Origin: JAIYDJ01 sp038246975
Lineage (GTDB): Bacteria > Pseudomonadota > Alphaproteobacteria > Rhodobacterales > Rhodobacteraceae
DNA: 6,249 nucleotides
Assembly: GCA_038246975.1 (NCBI GenBank)
Contig: JBBRVJ010000209.1
Span: forward strand, 1-6,249
Direction: 5' to 3'
Under the pieces are notes generated by a model. The model was not told the origin of the DNA. It searched no databases and saw only the letters and a list, made by a program, of their open reading frames with translations. This document shows, in pieces, positions 1-4,582 of the stretch (positions are counted from its first letter, which is position 1; each line of letters begins with the position of its first letter). A program made the translations under genes and the position numbers.

Positions 1-141
1 ATCCGGCCATGCCGAGCGGATCGACCATCGCACCCTTGAGGCGCAGCGCATCGAGGCGTTGGAGCTGGCCCACTTCGCCCATGAGCGGGGCGATGAGGCC
101 GAGGCACTGGAACACACCGTCCGGGCTGTCGCGCTGGATCG
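1..141. repeat. Terminal redundancy, left copy (circular closure)
   Basis: These 141 bases are identical to positions 6109-6249. The relaxase reading frame runs without a break across the junction (6108 joins 1). This is best read as assembly overlap of a circular molecule of about 6108 bp, not as a biological repeat. Count anything in this stretch once. Confidence 0.95.
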
Positions 142-691
142 CCCGCCCCTGCCCCAGTTATCGGCGGGCGCATGGCAGCTCAAGGAGCGCGGGCAGGAGG
201 TTGCAGCCGTTCGCGTCTGGCATGAGGTCAAGGCCCATGCTGTCGAGGTGGCGCGTGTTGCCCAAGAGTTGGCCGGGCATGTTCGGACCTGGCTTGAGCG
301 GACGGCGGATCACGTCCTGGACAATTTGCAGCCGCCCGCGAGTGAGCTGGCCTATGAAGGCGGCGACCGAGCGAAGCCGCAGGGCCTTGCCGCCCGGATG
401 CGTGAGGCTTGGGCATTGCGCGATGCGCAATCAGAGATCGGTGAAAAGAGATCAGTGATCAGAGAAACGCATTCAGAGGAACAGGAAGCCCCGCAAAGCC
501 TTGCCGACCGCCTGCGCGCGGCGTCGAAAGGGCTGGATCACGAGGAAATCGCCGCCCGCCTTGCTTCCATACGGGAGGGCCGGGAAGTGAAAGATCTGGA
601 CATGGCGCTGGAACTGGAACGGTTGCGGGCCGTCGAGCTTGAGCGGCAGATGGAGGCTCAACGCCACCGGACACCTGGGCATGAGCTGTAA
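1..691 (+). CDS. mobA: MobA/MobL-family relaxase, C-terminal part (gene crosses the window ends)
   Basis: This is the continuation of the relaxase that begins at 5564; frame and sequence join exactly through the 141-base overlap. Read on the circle the gene is 1236 nt and encodes 411 aa, ending at the TAA at 689-691 (C-terminus PGHEL). This part, roughly residues 183-411, lies beyond the catalytic domain. It is rich in Glu, Arg and Ala (for example HFAHERGDEAEALEH), so it is probably long helices or coiled coil, as is usual for the variable tails of these relaxases. An ATG at 59 is an internal Met codon (the M of an in-frame start choice), not a separate gene start. No convincing hairpin terminator follows; 692-800 is the leader of the next gene. 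Confidence 0.9.
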   Translation, partial: SGHAERIDHRTLEAQRIEALELAHFAHERGDEAEALEHTVRAVALDRPPLPQLSAGAWQLKERGQEVAAVRVWHEVKAHAVEVARVAQELAGHVRTWLERTADHVLDNLQPPASELAYEGGDRAKPQGLAARMREAWALRDAQSEIGEKRSVIRETHSEEQEAPQSLADRLRAASKGLDHEEIAARLASIREGREVKDLDMALELERLRAVELERQMEAQRHRTPGHEL

Positions 692-800
692 GGGAGCCCA
701 GTGGTTTATGCAGACATCCGCTGAACACACGATCTGCAACTTTGAGTTGATCTGGTGCTGTGGTATGTTTGGTCACCGTGAACTTATTTCGGAGGTTGTT
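692..800 (+). promoter_or_regulatory. Promoter and leader of the secreted-protein gene
   Basis: A promoter candidate has -35 TTGAGT (742-747), a 16-bp spacer and -10 TATGTT (764-769), preceded by TG one base upstream (extended -10). A Shine-Dalgarno GGAGG lies at 791-795, six bases before the ATG at 801. Inverted arms CAACT (737-741) and AGTTG (745-749), flanked by GATC on both sides (731-734, 749-752), overlap the -35 and could be an operator. The elements are seen in the sequence; their function is inferred. Confidence 0.5.
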
Positions 801-1268
801 ATGAAAAAGACTGGTTTTATCGTCGCAGCGCTGTTTGCTGCAGTCGGTTTTGCGACGGCGGCGCAGGCCGCAGACACGATCACATTCAACTTGACCAACT
901 CTACGGGCAGGACGATTAGCAAGCTTTCATCCAGCTGCCTGCCGTCTGGATCGACCTGCTCGATCCCGTCCTCGATTTCGAACGGGACGACCGGGGCTAT
1001 CAAGATCACTTCGGTCGGTGGTGCTGGTGTTGGGCCACAGATGATAGCGAGATATGGCTATTCCAGCGGCGGCACGACTTATTCGTGCCAGTTGACGGTC
1101 AGCGCAACGAAGAGCAACGTTAACCCGAACGTCTGCACGGGTTCGTCAGCCAGCTTTCTCAAGACAGATGGCACCGCTTCAGCTCCGACATGCAGCTCTA
1201 ATCCTCCTACCTTGGTCAGCGCCAACAACAGTACCTGCACATATGTTTACTCTGCCACGATGCAGTAG
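801..1268 (+). CDS. Small secreted protein with six cysteines, unknown function
   Basis: The protein has 155 aa. The start is fixed by GGAGG at 791-795 and by a classical Sec signal peptide directly after it: basic MKKTG, a hydrophobic stretch to about residue 19, and an AQA cleavage site near residue 23. The mature chain of about 132 aa is rich in Ser, Thr, Gly and Asn. It holds six cysteines (residues 46, 53, 96, 112, 131, 146), which could form three disulfides in the periplasm or outside the cell. There is no lipobox and no second membrane segment. The mature N-terminus DTITFNLTNSTGRTI looks like a beta-strand start. I do not recognise the family; a beta-sandwich exported protein, adhesin or small effector are all possible. 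GC is visibly lower than in the relaxase. It converges with the 1895-1284 gene, and a longer reading from 639 would bury the signal peptide. Confidence 0.85.
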   Translation: MKKTGFIVAALFAAVGFATAAQAADTITFNLTNSTGRTISKLSSSCLPSGSTCSIPSSISNGTTGAIKITSVGGAGVGPQMIARYGYSSGGTTYSCQLTVSATKSNVNPNVCTGSSASFLKTDGTASAPTCSSNPPTLVSANNSTCTYVYSATMQ

Positions 1269-1274
1269 CAGGAA

Positions 1275-1307
1275 TTCTGCGTCCTATTTTGCAAAATAGG
1301 CGTAGAA
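1275..1307. terminator. Palindrome between convergent cargo genes; possible bidirectional terminator
   Basis: CCTATTTTGCAAAATAGG (1283-1300) is a perfect 18-bp palindrome. It extends to outer arms TTCTGCG (1275-1281) and CGTAGAA (1301-1307), which pair with one G-T wobble if T1282 is bulged. It starts 7 bases after the stop of the plus-strand gene and contains the TAG stop of the minus-strand gene. The position suits a shared terminator, but no clear T-run follows on either strand, so a protein-binding palindrome is also possible. Confidence 0.5.
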
Positions 1308-1895
1308 CATGTGCGACCCGATCATTCCGGTGGTTTGCCCTCGGGTCGCGCTCATTTCGTCATAGAGTGCTTGGTTCCCGATTGGAGCATGAGTGACGCC
1401 GCCACCTTGAGCGTAGCCGTCCTTATAAATCGTCCAGCTGACGTTGGGCTGCCAGTTCATTTCTGATGTTTCATCCACCGTCTTAATGATGACCTTGCCG
1501 TCCTTCAGCGCCTTCATGAATTCAGCTTGATCTGGATAACGCGCGTCATAGCCTGCAGCATCGCTTTTCAGATAATCCAGCACCTGCTGCCGGAAGGCGG
1601 CCTTGTCCACGGGCACGTCGAGGCCCGTGGTCTGCACCTCGACCGTATCACCAAAGCTGGCCGCTTTGGCGACATCGGACCCGGGCCCAAAATAGTTGAT
1701 GGCGGTTTGGGCGCTAAGGATGATTTTTGTATCACTTGAAGAGCTGGCGAATTTCGGGCTGGCAGAGTTCAATGTGCCGATAACGCTCTTGGGCTGTATT
1801 CCAGTTGTTTGGCTGGATTGCCTTGCGGATGCATCCGTCAAAAGCCGCAAAGCGACAGATGCAGAGCTATTCAGGGTTGTATTTATTGAAGACAT
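1284..1895 (-). CDS. Hypothetical protein with flagellin-like N-terminus, unknown function
   Basis: The protein has 203 aa with no cysteine. I chose the ATG at 1895 because TGAGG precedes it at Shine-Dalgarno distance; an in-frame TTG at 1907 would add only four residues. The first 25 residues (MSSINTTLNSSASVALRLLT...) resemble in composition and spacing the N-terminal D0 helix of flagellin and hook-associated proteins, which serves as an export signal there. There is no Sec signal peptide and no membrane segment. Residues 25-60 are Ser/Thr-rich and probably disordered. Residues 60-145 look mixed alpha/beta with many Lys and Asp. The C-terminus is aromatic and Gly-rich (GGGVTHAP near 164-171, ending FYAYFAK). 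I do not recognise a family. GC is lower than in the backbone. The flagellin comparison is by eye only. Confidence 0.75.
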   Translation of the reverse strand: MSSINTTLNSSASVALRLLTDASARQSSQTTGIQPKSVIGTLNSASPKFASSSSDTKIILSAQTAINYFGPGSDVAKAASFGDTVEVQTTGLDVPVDKAAFRQQVLDYLKSDAAGYDARYPDQAEFMKALKDGKVIIKTVDETSEMNWQPNVSWTIYKDGYAQGGGVTHAPIGNQALYDEMSATRGQTTGMIGSHMFYAYFAK

Positions 1896-2023
1896 TGGAA
1901 GCCTCAAAATGACGCATTCAAAGCATATTATCTGACTTCCGTTAAGGAGCAGTTATTTTGAGCGGCGGCATGCGGCTTGGTGGGTGCTGATCCGGGTACA
2001 TGGCCGTCGTCTCAGTGAGAGGA
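1896..2023 (-). promoter_or_regulatory. Intergenic region: weak promoter of the flagellin-like gene and 3' end of the toxin-antitoxin operon
   Basis: On the minus strand, GATAAT (1932-1927) fits a -10 box about 31 bases before the ATG at 1895, but no good -35 is seen at 16-18 bp. This is the most AT-rich stretch near the cargo genes. The remainder (about 1960-2023) follows the antitoxin stop and holds only a short imperfect hairpin (CTCTCACTGAGAC, minus strand, 2021-2009) without a T-run. Confidence 0.35.
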
Positions 2024-2302
2024 TTATGGCAGCAGCGCGCGCTTCACCGCATCCGGCTCTTTCTGGATCAACCGCAGCAGAGTCGCCGCCGGCCCGCTGA
2101 CCCGACGTTGCCCCTGCTCCCACTTGCGATAGCCAGACAGGCTCATGCCCATCAGTGGGGCCATCTGTGCCTGCGTCAGTTTGGCCAGCTCGCGGACTTC
2201 CCGCGGGGCAATCGGTGCGTGGACAACAGCTGGCCCTTCGCCTTTCGCATGGGCGAGGGCTTCGTTCATTGCCTGGATCAGATCATCGCCAAGGGTGCTC
2301 AT
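2024..2302 (-). CDS. XRE-family antitoxin / transcriptional regulator (HigA/NadS-like)
   Basis: The protein has 92 aa. Residues about 34-66 form a helix-turn-helix of the XRE/Cro type (REVRELAKLTQAQMAPLMG followed by MSLSGYRKWEQGQRR), the SxxxxxKWEQGxR pattern typical of HigA- and NadS-like antitoxins. The tail GPAATLLRLIQKEPDAVKRAL is the helix usually seen after it. The start codon overlaps the toxin stop by 4 bp (2299-2302), so the two are translationally coupled. The order is toxin first, antitoxin second, as in higBA. By family knowledge it should neutralise the toxin by direct binding and repress the operon by binding the promoter palindrome near 2648-2659. Confidence 0.9.
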   Translation of the reverse strand: MSTLGDDLIQAMNEALAHAKGEGPAVVHAPIAPREVRELAKLTQAQMAPLMGMSLSGYRKWEQGQRRVSGPAATLLRLIQKEPDAVKRALLP

Positions 2303-2637
2303 CTCTTCTCCTTCCGGGTTGCCTTAAGGGCCGCCGCCAGTGTGGAAACGGTCCGCTTTTCGTCGGGCGTCATGTCGCCCTGATCGTTCTTCGCATAGGC
2401 CAGAAGGGCGTAGAGCGGCGTGGTATCATCCAGATAGTAGTAGATGATCCGTGCCCCTCCCCTCTTGCCGCGCCCGGATGCCGCAAAGCGCACCTTGCGA
2501 ACCCCGCCCGTTCCCGGGATTTCATCGCCTGCCAACGGGTTCTCCGCCAGAAAGTCGATCAGCTCGCGCTTCTCGTCTTCGGTGAAGAGCTTTTCCGTCT
2601 GACGGGTGAAGATCGGGGTCTCTGCTACCGACTGCAT
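2299..2637 (-). CDS. RelE/HigB-type toxin of a type II toxin-antitoxin system
   Basis: The protein has 112 aa. The chain shows the RelE-like fold signature: an N-terminal strand (VAETPIFTRQTEKLF), two helices (EDEKRELIDFLAENP), then PGTGGVRKVRFA, GRGKRGGARIIYYYLD and YALLAYAKNDQGDMT with a basic tail. Members cut mRNA, usually on the ribosome, and the basic residues in the GGVRKVR and GRGKRGGAR segments are where catalytic and RNA-binding residues would be expected. Length is normal for the family. The gene precedes and overlaps its antitoxin by 4 bp, which gives plasmid stability by post-segregational killing. No Shine-Dalgarno is seen before the ATG, and the -10 box lies so close that the transcript may be leaderless. 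It could be grouped as either HigB or RelE. Confidence 0.9.
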   Translation of the reverse strand: MQSVAETPIFTRQTEKLFTEDEKRELIDFLAENPLAGDEIPGTGGVRKVRFAASGRGKRGGARIIYYYLDDTTPLYALLAYAKNDQGDMTPDEKRTVSTLAAALKATRKEKR

Positions 2638-2640
2638 GGC

Positions 2641-2670
2641 TTTATATACCCCATTGGGTTACTTTTTCAA
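2641..2670 (-). promoter_or_regulatory. Toxin-antitoxin promoter with internal operator palindrome
   Basis: Read on the minus strand: -35 TTGAAA (2670-2665), a 16-bp spacer and -10 TATATA (2648-2643), with transcription expected to start at about the toxin ATG (2637). The near-palindrome ACCCAATGGGGT (2659-2648, 10 of 12 symmetric) fills the spacer, where a bound antitoxin would block RNA polymerase. Sequence seen; regulation inferred from how such operons work. Confidence 0.6.
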
Positions 2671-2706
2671 GTGTCATGCGCGATTGACCTTTCCGGAACC
2701 GTGGCA

Positions 2707-3138
2707 CTAGCTGAAGAGCCGCTTCCAGAAGCCCTTCGGCCTCTGATCGTTCAGCAGTGCTAGGACACGGCCTTCAGAGCTGTCGAGGCGCTTCCGAAGA
2801 TCCTCCACGGTATCCGTCAGATGGCGCTTCTGCTCGTCCAAGCCGTTCTTCCGTTCTTCCATCACAGCCAGCTCTTTTTCCAGATCAGCTATGCGCTGCA
2901 ATGCGTTGAAATCGGCAGACTTTTCTGTGTGTTGCGCATCGTTGCGCATCGTTGCATTTGCAAGTGGTGCAACGCGTTGCGCGACGGGCGGGAAAACTCT
3001 GTGAAGCTCGGACGGATCAATCTCATACGACCCGGATTCACCCTTTGATGCAGAAATCTTCCCACTTTTTATGGCGCGCTGAATCGTCGCCTTATTCTTT
3101 CCGGTGGCTGATGCAGCCTCTGAAAGCGTGTATTTCAT
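2707..3138 (-). CDS. Helix-turn-helix DNA-binding protein with coiled-coil tail (plasmid maintenance)
   Basis: The protein has 143 aa. Residues 1-48 (MKYTLSEAASATGKNKATIQ, then RAIKSGKISA and SYEIDPSELHRVFP) form an excisionase/MerR-like helix-turn-helix with its wing. Residues about 50-75 are a linker, residues about 77-127 a highly charged coiled coil (ADLEKELAVMEERKNGLDEQ), and the tail is PKGFWKRLFS, a short amphipathic end. Proteins of this design are commonly encoded downstream of RPA-type repA genes in alphaproteobacterial plasmids, sometimes labelled RepB. The domain order also recalls KfrA, an autorepressing partition-associated protein. It lies 72 bp after repA and has a GTTGC/GCAAC-rich element in its promoter and another in its own linker codons, which are likely binding sites. 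Role in copy control or partition is inferred. No clear Shine-Dalgarno precedes the ATG. Confidence 0.8.
   Translation of the reverse strand: MKYTLSEAASATGKNKATIQRAIKSGKISASKGESGSYEIDPSELHRVFPPVAQRVAPLANATMRNDAQHTEKSADFNALQRIADLEKELAVMEERKNGLDEQKRHLTDTVEDLRKRLDSSEGRVLALLNDQRPKGFWKRLFS
2940..2982. repeat. 43-bp operator-like repeat, intragenic copy
   Basis: This copy matches 3152-3194 at 37 of 43 positions with no gaps. It holds two CGTTGC units 10 bp apart, a third GTTGC at 2931-2935 in the same phase just outside, and the perfect 12-bp palindrome GCAACGCGTTGC (2969-2980). It lies within codons of about residues 53-66 of the helix-turn-helix protein, the linker between its two domains. Confidence 0.8.
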
Positions 3139-3141
3139 GGT

Positions 3142-3194
3142 GTTGCCAGTCCGTTGCGCTTCGTTGCATTTCTGTGTTGTGCAACGCGTTGCGC
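3142..3194. promoter_or_regulatory. 43-bp operator-like repeat, promoter copy
   Basis: Positions 3152-3194 are the counterpart of 2940-2982, with the same two CGTTGC units and the same perfect palindrome GCAACGCGTTGC (3181-3192). A further GTTGC lies at 3142-3146, four bases before the start codon at 3138. It fills almost the whole 72-bp gap between repA and the helix-turn-helix gene, so it very likely overlaps that gene's promoter and serves autoregulation. No convincing -35/-10 pair could be picked inside it. Confidence 0.65.
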
Positions 3195-3210
3195 CGTTGT
3201 GTCCAGCTTT

Positions 3211-4221
3211 CTATCGTCGCAGGCTTTCCTGTTTCTTGCAGTATGCCACAAAGGCCGCGCCAGCATTCTTGGGTGGGTTCCCCTTGGCGGATTCGCCTTT
3301 GGCAAAGGCCAGCCAATCTGCCCGCAGGACGTGATAATCCCGACCCGTCGCGCGGGCGACTTCGCGGGCCTTTTCTTCAGCCCATTCCGGCAGCCGGATA
3401 TCGGGAGCCAGTGCCGCAGAGGCAGAGCGTGGCCGGAAGATCACCAGATCGCCAGCGGTCAGCTCGATCCTGTAGAACGGCGTGCAGTTATCTTCGATGA
3501 TCTGCCGCAGGTTCAGCCGGAACTTCTTGAGCGGGGCGTTGCTGCCCGTTTTGTTCTGAAGGTTGGCAAGCCCGATCTGCCATTTCGGCTGTGCGCCGCA
3601 ATGCTTGCGCGCGATCTCATACAGGCGGCGTTCCAGCGGGCGGCGTAGGCGGAAGTAATCTTCCGAAATGCTGATGACCTCGTTGGCCTCGATCGCGCGC
3701 ATCAGCCAGTCCGACAGTACAACTTCGCAGTAGTCGAGGCGCCATTTCCCTTCTTCGCGCATGACGAAGCCGCCTTCGTCAATCAGGCCGAAGATGCGGA
3801 CCTCTTTGCGGTTCCCAGTCCTGATGTTGGTCTTGAACTGGGTGCCCTGCAATCGCTGGAAGGCATGTTCCAGGCGCTTGTATTCGCGGCCATCGGTGTT
3901 GCGGTTTGTCCCGATCATCAGCTCACGGGCGCTGAACCTGACCCGCTTCCCGATGGGTTCGCCCCGGTTCTTTCTGTCCATCAGCTGGCTGATGCAGAAA
4001 ATCAGGATGTCTTTGTCCTTGATGGTCGGCAGCCCCAGCCCGGAAGGGATGATTTCCAAGCTGTTTTCCCCGGTCTGGTAGACCAGGTGGCGCATGTCTG
4101 GTTGCGTGGCCAACGAGAACAGCGGGTGTTCCATCGAAGCCATATCATCCTTGGGCACGACATCGGCGATGTCGAGGATGAAGAAGTCTTTCTGTGGGTG
4201 TCGATCTGGAAGTAGGGCCAT
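3211..4221 (-). CDS. repA: Plasmid replication initiator protein RepA (Pfam RPA type)
   Basis: The protein has 336 aa. It binds origin iterons and opens the origin for host replication proteins. Family hallmarks are MEHPLFSLATQ (30-40), LEIIPSGLGLPTIKDKDIL (55-73), the ELMIGTNRNTDGREYKRLE stretch (100-118) and the very typical SEDYFRLRRPLERRLYEIAR (186-205), together the winged-helix DNA-binding core. The remainder (about 275-336) is a variable basic tail. I chose the ATG at 4221 because the preceding DFFILDIADVVPKDDMASM segment is normally present in the family; Met30 is the alternative. It reads away from the iterons, the first of which begins 20 bases upstream, so RepA bound to iterons could also repress its own promoter. 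The Shine-Dalgarno is weak (AAGAA). It is the first gene of the maintenance block. Confidence 0.95.
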   Translation of the reverse strand: MALLPDRHPQKDFFILDIADVVPKDDMASMEHPLFSLATQPDMRHLVYQTGENSLEIIPSGLGLPTIKDKDILIFCISQLMDRKNRGEPIGKRVRFSARELMIGTNRNTDGREYKRLEHAFQRLQGTQFKTNIRTGNRKEVRIFGLIDEGGFVMREEGKWRLDYCEVVLSDWLMRAIEANEVISISEDYFRLRRPLERRLYEIARKHCGAQPKWQIGLANLQNKTGSNAPLKKFRLNLRQIIEDNCTPFYRIELTAGDLVIFRPRSASAALAPDIRLPEWAEEKAREVARATGRDYHVLRADWLAFAKGESAKGNPPKNAGAAFVAYCKKQESLRR

Positions 4222-4240
4222 GGGTGATTCTTAGCTCATG

Positions 4241-4328
4241 TTCGTGCTATCGGGAACCAAAATTCGTGCTATCGGGAACCGATACCCAAGGCGGTGCGCT
4301 AAGTGCTTCCGTTCGTGCTTTCGGGAAC
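4241..4328 (+). repeat. Class A iterons (three copies)
   Basis: TTCGTGCTATCGGGAAC occurs at 4241-4257 and 4263-4279, 22 bp apart (about two helical turns). TTCGTGCTTTCGGGAAC occurs at 4312-4328, 49 bp on and with one base changed. Probable RepA binding sites. Confidence 0.9.
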
Positions 4329-4348
4329 CCGTTCTCGTGCCAAAACCG

Positions 4349-4409
4349 TTCGTGCCTTTCGGAACCAAAATTCGTGCCTTTCGGAACCAAAATTCGTGCC
4401 TTTCGGAAC
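4349..4409 (+). repeat. Class B iterons (three copies, 22-bp period)
   Basis: TTCGTGCCTTTCGGAAC occurs identically at 4349-4365, 4371-4387 and 4393-4409, with CAAAA between copies. Compared with class A the ends TTCGTGC and GGAAC are kept while the middle five bases change from TATCG or TTTCG to CTTTC. A partial unit, TCGTGCC (4334-4340), precedes the array. Confidence 0.92.
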
Positions 4410-4417
4410 TATCCACA
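4409..4417 (+). promoter_or_regulatory. DnaA box-like site
   Basis: CTATCCACA differs from the strong DnaA box TTATCCACA only in its first base and abuts the last class B iteron. This is the usual place for host DnaA to be recruited next to RepA. Confidence 0.65.
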
Positions 4418-4422
4418 GGGTT

Positions 4423-4489
4423 AAAGTGTTGGTTTTGAAAGTGTTCTGGCATCCGTAACACTACTCCGTAGGTAACACTAATAACACTA
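4423..4489. repeat. AACACT/AGTGTT hexamer cluster beside the iterons
   Basis: AAAGTGTT occurs at 4423-4430 and 4438-4445 (15 bp apart). TAACACTA, carrying the complementary hexamer, occurs at 4456-4463, 4473-4480 and 4482-4489. Five copies of one hexamer fall within 67 bp, two in one orientation and then three in the other. The role is unknown: a melting region, or binding sites for a second protein. Confidence 0.7.
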
Positions 4490-4582
4490 GGGTTTTTCGC
4501 CCGGATCGCACCCAGAAGCCCACCGCCTGCGCTTGTGGCAAACGGCGGATTTGCCATGAAGAAGGCAGGGGCGGCAGCGAGG
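4490..4582. other. Gap after the mobilization operon with a small inverted repeat
   Basis: No gene is seen. TGGCAAA (4536-4542) and TTTGCCA (4550-4556) form a perfect 7-bp stem with a 7-base loop, 27 bases beyond the stop of the membrane-protein gene. It may help end minus-strand transcription before the origin, but it lacks a T-run, so a true intrinsic terminator is doubtful. Confidence 0.35.

Larger units (their letters stand above)
4241..4489. other. Iteron-type origin of replication (oriV)
   Basis: This stretch has no gene and sits directly upstream of repA. From repA outward it contains three class A iterons, three class B iterons, a DnaA-box-like site and an AT-richer segment (about 4418-4495) with hexamer repeats. 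The layout of initiator gene, iterons, DnaA box and AT-rich segment is the standard one for theta-replicating iteron plasmids, with melting expected in the AT-richer part. The repA promoter must lie at the left edge, but no strong -35/-10 pair is seen. Confidence 0.85.

Noticed and set aside
639..800. Upstream ATG extending the secreted-protein gene to 209 aa
   Set aside because: It would overlap the relaxase end and bury a clear signal peptide; GGAGG at 791-795 selects the ATG at 801.
2688..2699. CCTTTCCGGAAC resembling the 3' half of a class B iteron
   Set aside because: It needs a one-base insertion and lacks the TTCGTGC half; a chance match centred on the palindrome TTCCGGAA is likelier.
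4241..4409. CRISPR-like array of short direct repeats
   Set aside because: Repeats are 17 bp with 5-bp constant gaps and lie next to a replication initiator; there are no spacers and no cas genes. These are iterons.
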